Of a stretch of 64,000 nt of DNA, positions 45,181 through 56,353 are shown piece by piece (the first letter of the stretch is position 1; each line of letters opens with the position of its first letter). The stretch is from NCBI RefSeq assembly GCF_037893015.1, contig NC_133658.1, forward strand, positions 61,423,636 to 61,487,635, read 5' to 3'. A program made the translations under genes and the position numbers. The stretch is from Macrotis lagotis (lineage: Eukaryota > Chordata > Mammalia > Peramelemorphia > Peramelidae). Below the pieces are notes generated by a model. That model was not told the origin of the DNA. It made no database searches and saw only the letters and a list, made by a program, of their open reading frames with translations.

Positions 45181-48100
45181 TTTTTTTTAGCCTTTTTTTT
45201 TTTTTAATTTTCTAAGGCAATGGGGTTAAGTGGCTTGCCCAAGGCCACACAGCTAGGTAATTATTAAGTGTCTGAGGCCAGATTTGAACTCAGGCACTCC
45301 TGACTCCAAGGCCAATACTCTATCCACTGCGCCACCTAGCCACCCCCTATATTTATATGTGTACACACACACACACACACAGAAAGAGAAAAAAAGAAAC
45401 GGGAGGCGGGAGGAGGTATGTATGAGGAGAGGTCTGAACTGTAGCTAAACCTGAAGGAAAACAGAAATTTTAAGAACAGTTAACAAAGCATCATGTTCCA
45501 GGTTAGAGGGTTAAAGGCCCAGAGATGGGTGCTAGGTGTCTCTGTGTTGCCTTTTTTAATAATTTCTCCCAAATGTATCCCAGAGGGCAGGGTGATTAAC
45601 AGCATCAAATGTTGCAGAGGTCTAGGAAAATAAAAATGGGATTGGCAATTAGGAGATCCTTACTAATTCTGGAGAGAGCAGTTTTGGCTTGAGTGATAAG
45701 ATCAAAAGTCATACTGCAAGACTTGAAAAGTGGGGATGGCTAGGTGGCGCAGTGGATAAAGCACAGGCCTGGAGTCAGGAGTGCCTGAGTTCAAATCCTG
45801 CCTCAGACACTTAATAATTACCTAGCTGTGTGGCCTTGGGCAAGCCACTTAACCCCATTTGCCTTGCAAAAACCTAAAAAAAAAAATTGGTAATAGGTAA
45901 GAAATAGAGGTTGGTCAGTAGAACAGATAAAACAGAATATGTAGATATGCAGATTATACAATATGTAAATGAACATACTGCTCTAGTGTTTGATAAACCC
46001 AAAGATACCAGTTATTTGGGCAAGAATCCACTTTTTTTTTCCCCAAGGCAAAGGGGTTAAGGTACCCAAGGCCACACAGCTAGGTATGATTAAGTGTCTA
46101 AGGCCACTTTTGAACTCAGATCCTCCTGACTCCAGGGCCGGTGCTCTCTGCATTGCACTACTTAGCTGCCCCAAGAATTCACTTCTGACAAAAACCAGAA
46201 AGCAGGTAGAAACTTGAGCAGAGATATTATCTCATATGATAATACCAAGATAAGCTTGAAATGAATACAGGATTTAGACATAAAGGGTTATATCAGAAGC
46301 AAACTAGTGGAGCATGGAAGAAATCATGACCAAATGAGGTATTCATGAAAAGTAAAATAAATAATTTTGATTACATAAAGTTCAAACATTTTTGTATAAA
46401 CAAAACCAAAACTACTAAAATCAGAAGAAAAGCAAGAAATTACAAGGAAATAAATCCTTGTAGCAAATTTCTCTGTTAAAGATCATATTTCTAAAATATA
46501 TAAGGAACTGAACCCAGTCATTTCCAAATTGATAGTCAATGGACATGAATAGGAAGCTTTCAGAGGAAGAAATCCAAGTTATCAATAATCACAAATAAAT
46601 GTTCTAAATCACTAACAACCAGAGAAATACAAATTAAAACAACCACATGGCACTACCTCATATGCAATAGATTGTACAAAACTACACGAAAAAATGTGTT
46701 CAAAGGGTTCAAATCTGACTTGGATTAATAATCAAATTCATGCATATTCAAAAAGCCACAAAGCACCTGAAAGATGTCACATTAAAAAGACAATGCAGGC
46801 CTTCCTGTTGATACCATGGTGAAATGAGGGTAAGAATGCCCAAGCTAAGCAGTAGGAGTTGAATACAGAACCTCTGGCCCAAAAGGAATGCTGTGTTCTT
46901 GCTTCACTAGATCAAAAATTTGAAGAGAAATTCAGAATGCAAAGGTTTGGATGTGGATTCTCTTGTCACTGAGCATATACCCATAGACAACTTCCCCTTT
47001 GCCAAACTAAGCCAAAAAGAGGTTGCTTAAAAGGAAGTATTAGCCCAAAACAAACTGTTTCATGGTTGAGAAAAATGGGATGTGAATGTGCAAAGAAAAG
47101 TGAAATTAAAGCATTCTTGGATGTGAAGACCTGGTTTCAAAACTCATTTCTACTTCTTGCAAGTAGAAACTTCTCTGGGAGTTTGGATTTAAGTTAGAGG
47201 AGGAGACTGGATTCTAGGGTCTCTTCTAGTTCTAAATTCTATGAGCCCCCAAATTAAAACATGGCTTAAATAGAAAAGCCATATATAAACAAATTAGGCT
47301 ATGAATGAGGAAGAAAGAGTTCTTGACTAAACCAGAATCAAAGGGGATCACAGGAGTTTAAAAAAAAAACCCAACCAAAATCAATGATTAGAATTAAAAG
47401 GGAAACAGTTAAATTGGGGTGGGGAGAGGAATTTTTGCAACAAGGTTGCATTAAGGTTTCATATCTAAAATGTATAAATATATTTCACTTGCAAATTGGC
47501 AAAGATGACAAAAGATGGCAAATATCAATATTGGAGTTGTGAGAAGATAGGCACACTGACACACTGCTGGTAGAACTTAGAAATAGTACAATGATTCTGC
47601 AAAGCAATCTGGAATTATGCAAAGAAACTAAAATGTTCATACCCTTTGATTCAGAGATTCTACAGTGAGGTTTATACTCCCCAAGGGAGCCACTGATAAG
47701 AATACAAATCTAAGAGTTATTTCCTAATATATGAATTGATAAAGACTATGAACAGGCAGTTCTGAAGAAATCCAAGTGATCAAATATGATAATATGAAAA
47801 ATGTTCCAATTACTAGTTACTAATTTAATATTAATTTTAAATATCATTAATATCAAATGCAAACTGAACAACTGAGATTGCATCTCACATGTTAGATTGG
47901 CAAAGCTGATACTAAAGGAACATAACTATTAGAAGAGAGGCACACTACTGAACTGCTAGGGAGCAACGAATTGGTCTAATTATGCTAGATAGCAAAATAG
48001 AACTACACTCAAGAAGTCACTAAATTGGGGCAGTGGTGCAGTGGATAGAGCACAGGCCTGGAGTCAGGAATACCTGGGTTCAAATCAGACACTTAATAAT

Positions 48101-51100
48101 TACCTAGCTGTGCGGCCTTGGGCAAGCCATTTAACTCCATTTGCCTTGCAAAAAAACCTAAAAAAATAAGTCACTAAACCTTTGGCCCAGTAATTCATTA
48201 GGTGGCCATATGAATAGAGCACTGGCCTTGGAGTCAGGAGGACTTATTTTTGACTCTTCCTAGATGTGTGACCTTGGGCAAGTCACTTAGCCCTGATTGC
48301 TCCACATCCAGGACCATCTCCAATCTTCCTGATTCATATCTGGCCACTGAACCCAGATGGCTCCAGAGGAGAAAGTGAGGCTGGTGACTTAGTACAGCAT
48401 CCCTCACTCAAATCCAATTCATATACTTGTCATGGCATCACCTCCCTAACATTGTAGTCTTCAAAAATAAAGGACAAACATTATTATAATCATTATCAAA
48501 GAGAACAAAAACCCATATTTATGGTAGCACTTTTTCTAAGAACTAGAAACAAGTTAAGCCTACATCATTTGGGGAATAATTGAATAACTTGTGGTATATG
48601 AATGTAATATAATATTGCTGTTGTCTGTCCTTTATGGAAGAGGATCAATGAAACCATGGGTGAAGTATTGCACTGGATTTAAATGAGGCAGAGTTACAAC
48701 TTCACACTGCACAGTAGCAGAACAAAAGTCAAGACAACTGATGATGGTTTAGGGTGCAGTGACCCTGATCTCTGAGGTCTGACCAAGCTCCAAGCACCAC
48801 AACACCTGCTTCAGTCCCCTTCATGGTCACTGGAACAAATTGTTCTCATTCACTCATTCCACTGGAAAGTCTTTATATGCTTAAGGTAGTAAGTTTGAGC
48901 CTATCAGTGACCTTCAATCTGTTTTAGCCCATCTACTGAAGGCTTTCTAATGGGATATGGCCACTATGCTTGCTTCTTAGAAGTTAAAAGTGAGTCAGGT
49001 GAACCAACTGGATACCAAAGGTGGTTGAGCAGCCCTCAAAAGATCTGTGCAAGCCATCATATCAGAGTCATACTGAATACCCTATACATCCTAATATAAT
49101 ATTATGAAATAATTAGAAATTGAATGGACACAGAGAAATCTAGGAGAATTTGTATAATTAGAAAAATGAAATAGGCTACTTGATAATTTTTTTTGGCCTG
49201 AGAAATCCAGGAGAAACCCAAAAAAATGGCTCTCAGTCTCAAGTGATAGTGGCAGAGGGTACTATGAAATCCAGTTTTCTATAAATACTAACTGTTGACC
49301 ATTTAAATGTAAAATAAGCTTATTTTTCTATTAGGTGTCTATTTAGTTAGAACCCTGACTTATTGGAGTAAAGATCAAAAATGAAAAAAGGCTATGGAAA
49401 AAACATCAAGGGCCATTCTACCTAAGGAAACGGTTCATGTTGAACAATGGGAAATGGATTTTTTCGAAAGTGACAATCAGCATTTCCTTAAGGAACTGCA
49501 ACTAATGTAAATCAAATTGCCTTAATGAAGACACCCACACACTACCACAATGCTACCACTACCACTGGCATGGCACACAGCTCTCCTGGAGAAGTAGAAA
49601 GTGAAGGCCCTAGGAGACCAATCCACAGTCTCAACTTTGTCTCATTAATCTTTTCATAATCTTTACATTCCAGCAGAATTATTCTCTGTCCTCCACTGTC
49701 ACAGGGTTCCCTGTTGCTATTTCTATACCTTGCTGATGCCAGGCCCCCTCTTCTCCATCCCCATCTGAAGGTCTCTCTTCTTCCTTTCAATGACTTGAGT
49801 TTCTAGCACAATAGTCTCTGGCACAGTCACAAATTTGCTATGACCTAGAGCAAGCTACTTCCTCTTGAGTAGGGACTGTTAAACAAATGAATCAAAGTCT
49901 ATCTCCAAAGTGCGCTCCAGCTCTGAGTCAGTGATTCTAATAGCTACCTTATCTACTTCATAAGCTCAATGTGAAGATCAAATGAAGACGTCTGTGACAA
50001 GTGTGAAATATTTAAATTTTATCAATTCCTAGAACCTTAGACAACCCTCATTTGCAGACAAATTAACTTACTATTCATTCAATCTTTGTTCTGTTTTGTT
50101 ACTGTTACTAAGACCTCCCAGGGATGCTCAGGGAATTGCCCTAATCTGACCATAGGCACTTTTATCACTTCCCATTCATGGCCACAATCATCATTTCCAA
50201 CTCCAGTGGGAATGATTCAGCCTAGACAAAGGACAATAAGTTGTTGGAACTGATCCCAGCAGAGTACTGGGAGACACTCCAACATTCCAACAAAAGGTCT
50301 GTATTGATGAGCACCTTGCCGCCCTGTGTTTCCACTGAGAATGAGTTGTAGCCAAAACTGATGGCCATCAAGGAGAGAAACATCATTAGTCCATGCTATA
50401 AGTGTGCGAGTCCCAGAGGCAGAATTACAGAACTACAAAACAAGTAACACCAATCCATGCTGGATGTGGGGGATGGAGGTGAAGAAGAGAATATCCCTGT
50501 TCTTAGACTTCACTATACAGTGAGCCCTGAAGCTCAGACCCAAGGTCAGCTAAGAAAATATTCTTACCCTCATCTCTGATAAAATAAACAGTCTCATATG
50601 ATCTCAGTTCAATATCATAAAAGTTCCTATTTGAAAGGCTATGGAAATTCTGACACAGTTCAAATGTGGTTTCCATTTTGCAAAATATTAGGACTCAGAT
50701 GGGCTACAAAGTGACTTGCCTATTACTATACAGCCAGTAAGTGTTGACTAGAATCCAGTTCTACTGACACTAAATTCTATACATTCTTCTTCCCCTTGGC
50801 TGTAACAGAAGCCATCTGGTTGAAGGTCTAGAAAGATCATTCTTTCATTTAGAACTGGGATTATTGTGGTAGAAGGTACCTTAGAAGACAAAAAATTATC
50901 ATTTTTAATAATATAATAAAATTTTGTTTTTATTTTAATTTATTTGCATATTACTAAAATATTCTTGTTTAAGAATAAACATAATTACACCCCCACAAAA
51001 ATATAAAACCTCATTAGAAATAAAGTGAAAGAGAGAAAAAAATGTATTTCAGTCTATGTTCTGAAAATTGTCATTTTTTTTAAAAGGCCATGAAGTGGAA

Positions 51101-52580
51101 GTATTTTTATTCCTGAAAGTGGCTTAGAACTAACTATAATTTAATTACCATCAGTTATTAACAAAAATCTAACACTAAACCAATGGGGTTAAAAGAATTA
51201 GTGAGCAAAGCTTGTGTATAAATGTGTTATCATCTGTAGATACCACATTTGGTGAGAAGGGAGGAAAAGACCAAGCAAATATTTTTAGCTCTTTGGCTGG
51301 ACCACTAGAACCTAACAACATCTCAGTCTCAACCTGCAAACACAGTCTATCCATCTAAGCTCCTTTCAGTGAGAAGTAGTGCCATTTTCTCCCCTGAATC
51401 CTTGTACTAAATGAAGAGGAGGCTGAGAGTAATTTTGCCTTCTGAGACTAAAGATTGCATCAGATAGCACCACCACTTCCAAAATGAGTTATTCCACTGG
51501 GGACTTCTGTGCAAGAGTATCAAACTCCCTTAGGGAAGTCAGAAGTCCCCACCTGTCTCAGCATTTGCTGAACAAATTGAGAAAATTCAACTACTGAGAG
51601 GCATCCCAGTCTGGTGGTATGATAATACAAAACCCTAAGATCTTTTTTTCAAGATGGGAAAAGATCTTTCCCTCTGAAAAAGGTGACCTTCTTTTTTTTT
51701 ATTTCCTGGTTTCCTCACACAAAAGACTGGGACCACCTCTGTCCCCTGCCTTCTCTTGTGAGACAGGGCCAGAGTGGGGGAGCGCTTTTACATCTAACAT
51801 ACCTATATCTTCTTTGAAGACATCATCCTTTAAGAAACTGAGGTCTATATAATGACAATTTGAAAACCCCGAAGTCAATTCAAATATGGTTCTAATTTTT
51901 CATTCTGTTTTGAATATGGAAGTGTTTGTTTTATTTGTTTTTCTTTTTTAGGTTTTTGCAAGGCAAAATGGAGTTAAGTGGCTTGCCCAAGGCCACACAG
52001 CTAGGTAATTATTAAGTGTCTGAGGAGGGATTTGAACTCAGGTACTCCTGACTCCAGGGCCAGTGCTCTATCCACTGTGCCACCTAGCTGCCCTGTGTTT
52101 GTTTTATTTGGTATTTATTGGTTTAATTCAGGGTGGGGGAGGTGAAAAAAGAAATTCCAAAGCCAAACTCCATAAAGGGAGGGGGGAGGGAAGAAAGAGG
52201 AGGGAGAAAGGAAGATAGAAAACTAATTCAGTACAAGCAGGCCATGGTCCCCAACCTGAGTCACTCTGTCCCCCACCTCCCTTATTTTATCTACTATGGG
52301 ATTAGCAAAGAGCCTTGAAATAGAATTTCTCCTAAGGGGGGGGGGGGTTGCTCCATAAAGGAAATGACTCCTGAAGTAATTGGTTTGTCCTCAGTGCCAG
52401 CTAAAGGTTTGAATGAGACCCACCTGATGTTATCAATCCAACAATCGATGATGAAAGGAAGGAGCTTCTCTAAATTCAACCAGAGGGTAAAATAACTGTC
52501 TGTCTTCTTGGAGCAAACAAAATGGACTACTGAAGTTTTATTTAACTTGGCTTCCAGTTGGTTTCCCAAGTCACCAGGTA
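38486..52580 (-). CDS. PLA2G15: Lysosomal phospholipase A2 group XV, exons 2-6 (5' partial)
   Basis: Spliced coding region on the minus strand: join of 52424-52580, 44526-44644, 41877-41975, 41321-41545 and 38486-38997 (TGA at 38488-38486). The product is a lysosomal glycoprotein of the LCAT-like alpha/beta-hydrolase family that acts at acid pH as phospholipase A1/A2 and as transacylase making 1-O-acylceramide. By human precursor numbering the model covers residues 43-412. It has the nucleophile Ser198 in an AHSMG elbow (codon 41456-41454), Asp360 in a GDGDGT motif (38647-38645) and His392 in a TEHIQ motif (38551-38549). Cysteines equivalent to 65, 89, 330 and 371 are kept. All four internal junctions are GT/AG and in phase. 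It is PLA2G15 and not its paralogue LCAT because of residues such as [14 protein letters not shown] and [12 protein letters not shown]. There is no frameshift or internal stop, so the gene looks functional. Exon 1 with the signal peptide is not in view. Confidence 0.97.
38998..41320 (-). other. PLA2G15 intron 5
   Basis: Bounded by the donor after 41321 and the acceptor before 38997. Holds one SINE (40057-40184) and MIR-like sequence at about 40540-40640. No other gene seen. Confidence 0.9.
40057..40184 (+). mobile_element. Marsupial SINE with internal deletion
   Basis: CTAGCTGT joins directly to GCCTTGCAAAAA, removing the block between two GCCTTG words. AAAATGAGAGGG / AAAATGAGAAGGG flanks. 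Confidence 0.9.
41321..41545 (-). CDS. PLA2G15: PLA2G15 exon 5, nucleophile exon
   Basis: 225 bp. The acceptor is TTTGTTTCCTAG and the donor is TCAG|GTGGGT. It encodes PYFLALRKM, the nucleophile elbow [11 protein letters not shown] (Ser198 equivalent) and [21 protein letters not shown]. The latter is the most conserved block shared with LCAT. Confidence 0.97.
41877..41975 (-). CDS. PLA2G15: PLA2G15 exon 4
   Basis: 99 bp. The acceptor is CATTCTTAG and the donor is the consensus GTAAGT. It encodes a segment with FFTMVENLV and the family hallmark [12 protein letters not shown]. The last nucleotide, A, joins the AT of exon 5 to make the Asn of KAPNEN, as in human. A 331-bp intron separates it from exon 5. 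Confidence 0.96.
42375..42408. repeat. (TG)17 microsatellite
   Basis: Uninterrupted TG run. Confidence 0.97.
44088..44141. repeat. (ATC)n/(ACC)n microsatellite
   Basis: Seven ATC units, then interrupted CACCAT/CATCAC units. Confidence 0.95.
44526..44644 (-). CDS. PLA2G15: PLA2G15 exon 3
   Basis: 119 bp. The acceptor is TTTTCCAACAG and the donor is G|GTAGGT. It encodes LIYNRTS (sequon equivalent to human Asn99), then VDVQVPGFG and EYLDPNK, which are typical of the family's membrane-binding and cap region. It follows a 7.8-kb intron and its phase fits both neighbours. Confidence 0.95.
45141..45380. repeat. (CA)n microsatellite split by a SINE
   Basis: CA runs at 45141-45176 and about 45364-45380 surround an antisense SINE. 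Confidence 0.9.
45180..45347 (-). mobile_element. Marsupial SINE, antisense
   Basis: Full-length antisense copy ending CCACCTAGCCACCCC. Confidence 0.93.
45733..45885 (+). mobile_element. Marsupial tRNA-derived SINE
   Basis: Close to consensus; ends GCAAAAACCTAAAAAAAAAA. No clear duplication. Confidence 0.93.
45895..46690 (+). mobile_element. L1 ORF2 3' part, with nested SINE
   Basis: GATTACATAAAGTTCAAAC, TTCTAAAATATATAAGGAAC, ACAACCAGAGAAATAC. A SINE interrupts it at 46034. Confidence 0.75.
46034..46171 (-). mobile_element. Marsupial SINE, antisense
   Basis: 13-bp duplication CAAGAATCCACTT / CAAGAATTCACTT (46021-46033, 46172-46184). Confidence 0.93.
47390..48013 (+). mobile_element. L1 3' fragments
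   Basis: GCAAATTGGCAAAGATGACA, GCAATCTGGAATTATGC, CCCTTTGATTCAGAGATTC. Two overlapping pieces; boundaries uncertain. Confidence 0.65.
48025..48167 (+). mobile_element. Marsupial SINE
   Basis: Flanked by AAGTCACTAAA at 48014-48024 and 48168-48178; the head lost a few bases. Confidence 0.94.
48190..48486 (+). mobile_element. Long SINE family, near full length
   Basis: Head TAGAGCACTGGCCTTGGAGT, body CCAGAGGAGAAAGTGAGGCT, tail ending AAAGGACAAACAT. Confidence 0.85.
48495..49095 (+). mobile_element. L1 scrap, then repeat related to the long SINE tail
   Basis: 48495-48615 resembles L1 (TTGGGGAATAATTGAATAAC). 48620-49070 opens TTGTCTGTCCTTTATGGAAG, like the composite repeat at 53051, but continues differently; no family assigned. 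Confidence 0.45.
51938..52094 (-). mobile_element. Marsupial SINE, antisense
   Basis: Perfect 16-bp duplication GTGTTTGTTTTATTTG (51922-51937, 52095-52110). Confidence 0.97.
52424..52580 (-). CDS. PLA2G15: PLA2G15 exon 2
   Basis: 157 bp. The acceptor is a pyrimidine tract ending CCTGCAG and the donor is CAG|GTGGGT. It enters in the middle of a Val codon and encodes [12 protein letters not shown] through DCWIDNIR, including the first disulfide pair (Cys65/Cys89 equivalents). The sequence LNKTS creates an N-glycosylation sequon that the human protein lacks here. Genomic readthrough upstream of the acceptor gives a hydrophobic stretch, but that is intron, not the signal peptide. Confidence 0.96.
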
Positions 52581-53050
52581 CTGCAGGAAAGAAAAAGACA
52601 CAATGTGAGATACCCAGTAACTGGAGAATGGTTCCAGGAATTAGGCAGTAGACATTGGCCATTGGGACCATATGCTAGGATTACTGAAATTGCCTCTGTA
52701 GTTTCTGAGTTCCTGATTAGCTGAACTCTCCTCCCAGGGCATGGTTTACTTAAGAAGTTTGTCCCTTCAATATAATGGGACAAAACCCACAATCAGACAC
52801 TGGGAATCCGAACTTAGAGCAATCATTTTATAGATAAGGAAAAGCTGAGGTTCAGAGAGGAAAAGTGACTTAAGTAAGGATACACACTTCAGTAAGGATA
52901 CTGTCTAACAGACCTTCATAAAAAAAGATCACAGAACATTAATACTAAAAGGAACACCTTGGTTCTTATTTGGCCCAACTCTTCAAGATTATATTTCGAA
53001 AGCAGGAGCTGCTAGATTTCTTTTAGGATTGATCAGCACATGCCACCCTG

Positions 53051-53570
53051 TTTTAGTTGTTTGTCCTTCATTCTCAAAGAAGACCATGACATCAGGGAGA
53101 TGATGCCATGACAAGCATGTGAATTGGATTTGAGTGAGGGTTGCTGTGCTATGTCACTACCAGCTTCACTTTCTCCTCCAGAGCCATCTAGGTCCAGTGG
53201 CCACATATGGATCAGAATGATTGGAGATGATCCAGGATGCAGTAGGAAACCTTGGCCTTTTAAAGCTAAGGTCTTGGGGCAGCTAGGTGGCGCAGTGGAT
53301 AGAGTACCAGCCGTGGAGTCAGGAGGACCTGAGTTCAAATATGACCTCATATACAGTTAATAATTACCTAGCTGTGTGGACTTGGGCAAGCCATTTAACC
53401 CTGTTTGCCTTGCAAAAACCTAAAAAAAAATAATAAAATAAAATAGTAAAGCTAAGGTCTTTCCCAGGTCACAGTTCAACTGAGATAATATCCATTCAGT
53501 TATTAAGGCTAAGTAAGAAAGAGATGAGGCAAAGAGGCCAAGAATGAGCACTTTTACTTAGTCCAAAAAA
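53051..53570 (+). mobile_element. Composite SINE-like repeat, copy 2, split by a SINE
   Basis: Parts 53051-53275 and 53452-53570 match copy 1 at 10530-11640 and end CACTTTTACTTAGTCC plus poly(A). The first half is the reverse complement of the long SINE body and tail. Confidence 0.75.
53276..53451 (+). mobile_element. Marsupial tRNA-derived SINE inside the composite repeat
   Basis: Full-length copy flanked by AAGCTAAGGTCTT on both sides. It occupies the same site as the L1 tail in copy 1. Confidence 0.95.
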
Positions 53571-54970
53571 AAAAAATTAAAGTGAAAGTACAAGGCCCTT
53601 AGGGTTTCTCAGTGATTAAGGTAAGAAAGAAATACCTCTTTTGCATAATGGCCAAGTAACTACTAGTGACTGGTAGAAATCCTTCTATCAAAGTTCACCA
53701 TATGCTGATTTCTCATAGGATAACTGTTCTCACATATTCTTTTTCCTTCTAAGAAGCTTGTAGTCAACAAATAGTCTAATTTTACTCTAGAAACAGCAGC
53801 CACCTTGCTCTTTGTTCCTGCAGATGTTCTCTGGTAAATGAGATGATGAGGTGGTGAAGGCTAGTGATAGCCATGGCCAGAGACCAAAATTCCATCTCCA
53901 ATACTACCACCATACTGCCCAGTACTACCTCAATACTACCCAGCCTATCACACATACTACCTAGACAGTGATCTTGGAGAATAATACTTAATAGCTCAAT
54001 GGCTAGCCACTCTCCCTAAAGGTTTCTTTCTACTAACATGTATAAAATGACAATTTAAAGAGGCATCCTTAAGACAAGACTCCACTTCATCTGAAACGGA
54101 GCCCAGTGTTCTACTAGAGCATTCTGGCAGCCCTTTACTAAGCCTCCTTCAAAGTCCTATGGAATTCTGAGACAGTTTGCAAAAGGGAGTCACAAGCCCA
54201 ATCGAATTTTTGACAATCATCCCTGTGGTACAGGAGTACAAACTTTCCCAAGCTTGGCAGACTGTGTTTCCAATACACACTTCTCTATCAGTAGAGAGAG
54301 TCCTGTACTTCTGGGAAGAATTTTTCCCAGAAATAATTTGCTTTCTTCTAAGTCAAATCACCTTCTCCCTAATTTCCAAATGTCAGAGTAATTGTATGCA
54401 TACAGTCAGCTCTAGACATGGCCCTAGGAGACGATCATAGAAAAGACAAGAGCCAAGCCCTCATCTCCTGCCTTTTCCCCCTGGACCAAGCAGCAACTTT
54501 TAAAGTATGAGAACATGTTTTAAAGTTCCAACCTAGCTAATGCAAAATATTCAAACTCTTAACTTCAGACACTTAATTTAAGGTTATGAGAAATGGAGAA
54601 GCTGATAGATAAAATCTCTTTCTAAAAGCTCACTTAGAGGATAATAGAAATTAAAACTGGAAGAAAACTAAGATATCATCTTGGCTAGCAGTCCCATTAC
54701 TGCCCTTGAGGGCCCTTAAGAATTATTGTGCAAGAATCACTGTGATTTTAATCTTTATCAAAAAACAAAATATACAGGATGACTCAATATGATAAGCAAA
54801 TGCACCTTCTGCAAACTGAATGTCTCCCACACATTAATATTTTCAAATGTATCTAGATTTCAAAATTAACAAAACACTAAATCATTTAAAAATGTTACTC
54901 CTTTGTTATTACAGCCTTTGTTGTCTTTAATAAAAAAAATCCATGAAAATTTTATGTAAAAATAGAGTCC

Positions 54971-55110
54971 TGGGCCAACTAGGTGGCAAAGTGGATAGAG
55001 CATGGGTCCTGGAGTCAGGAGGACCTAAGTTCAAATTCAGTCTCAGACAATTACTTAGGTGTGTGACCTTGAATAAGTCACTTAACCCCACTGCCTTGTC
55101 AAAAAAAAAA
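54971..55110 (+). mobile_element. Diverged tRNA-derived SINE
   Basis: CAACTAGGTGGCAAAGTGGA, GTTCAAATTCAGTCTCAGAC, A-rich end. Confidence 0.85.
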
Positions 55111-55139
55111 GTCTTTAACTGACATAACACATACAGAGT

Positions 55140-55650
55140 GACTCCTGACCTCCCAGGCTTCCTTTAAATCTCAAATTTCTACAGGAAGTCTTCTACAACC
55201 CCTCTTCATTCCAGTGTCTTCCCTCTGCTAAGCATTTCTTATTTATCCTGTCCATGGCAATCTCTAGTCATCCTTCTCCATATCTGGCCACTGGACCCAG
55301 ATGACTCCAGAGGAGAAAGTGAGACTGGTGACTTAGCAGAGCACCCCCTCAGAAATTCAATTGCTTGTCATGGTATCACCTTCCCTGATGTCATGGTCTT
55401 CCAGAATGAAAGACAAACATCAACATCATCATCAATTAACCATTAACCATCAACATCATCATCATCTAGCCTGTCTATAAGCAGCTTTGTATATTTGTTT
55501 GAATGTTTTTTCCCCCATCAGACGGGGAACTCCTTGAGGGCTGGGGCTCTCTTGTGCCTTTTTGTTTCCCAAAATCTTAGCATAGTATCAAGGAAATCAT
55601 GGACATTTAATAAATATTGCCTGATTGGAAAACGAGATACACAAAAGTTG
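55140..55650 (+). mobile_element. L2 3' end, interrupted
   Basis: Opening TCTACAGGAAGTCTTCTACA and closing GGGAACTCCTTGAGGGCTGG ... CATTTAATAAATATTGCCTG are the classic L2 end. A long-SINE tail interrupts it. Confidence 0.8.
55250..55425 (+). mobile_element. Long SINE family, 3' part, inside L2
   Basis: CTGGCCACTGGACCCAGATG ... CCTGATGTCATGGTCTTCC ... AAGACAAACATC. Confidence 0.8.
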
Positions 55651-56353
55651 CTAGAAAGAATAACAAATAACATGAAAGCCAACACTTAGTGTTTTGATGA
55701 CCAAGTTTAGTACCACTTAAGTGAAAATGCAGCCCCTTCCTTCCCTCTTTAACACACAATTGAAGACTGTCTATGAAGAATAGAAGGTACCTGTCAGACA
55801 CAGGTCCATAATGGTTAGTTTTGCTGATGTCTTGTTTTCAAATATATCTGAAAATAGACAGCCAGATGGAAACATACTGCTTTTAAAAACAAAGGTGTCA
55901 GTAAAAGAAAAAGATAAATTTTAAACACTGAAATTAGGGACCAAAAGATTAAGAACTAATAATGATTCAGCTGAATAAATTTAGTCATTTTGCAGAGGAG
56001 AAACGATCTAAAGGTTAAGCAGATAAGAGTCAAAAAGGGTTGGAGTTCAAATTCAACTTCACACTTCCTAGATGAGCCTAGGCAAGTCATTAGCCTCAGT
56101 CTCTCAGGAAGGATCAAATGAGCTCTTAATAAAAAAGCACTTGACACCCAGTGCCTGGCACAGGGGAAGTTCTATTAAAAAAAAATTACGTCCCTGCTCT
56201 TTTTGTGATTTATTTGAAGCCTGTTCCCCTGGGGTTTGGGTTCAAACTCTGAGACTTTAATTCTTTTATTTATTGAAATTTTTTCCAAAATCCTTTCTTG
56301 ATAAGCCTCTGCCAGAAGCCTCCTCAAAGCAACCAAGAAAACTGAGGGCAGGA

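Larger units (their letters stand above)
44645..52423 (-). other. PLA2G15 intron 2 (7.8 kb)
   Basis: Filled with SINEs, L1 pieces and microsatellites listed here. The parts at 46700-47380 and 49100-51900 show no recognised gene; 50630-50780 looks MIR-derived. Confidence 0.9.

Noticed and set aside
38486-52580. LCAT as identity of the minus-strand lipase gene
   Set aside because: Residues around the nucleophile (AHSMGNMY), LLPYNYTW and the C-terminus fit PLA2G15; LCAT has GHSLG and a longer C-terminal tail.
52571-52671. In-frame Met and hydrophobic stretch directly before PLA2G15 exon 2 as a signal peptide
   Set aside because: It is read through a strong acceptor (TTTCTTTCCTGCAG), and the exon boundary in the middle of the Val codon fits a separate exon 1.
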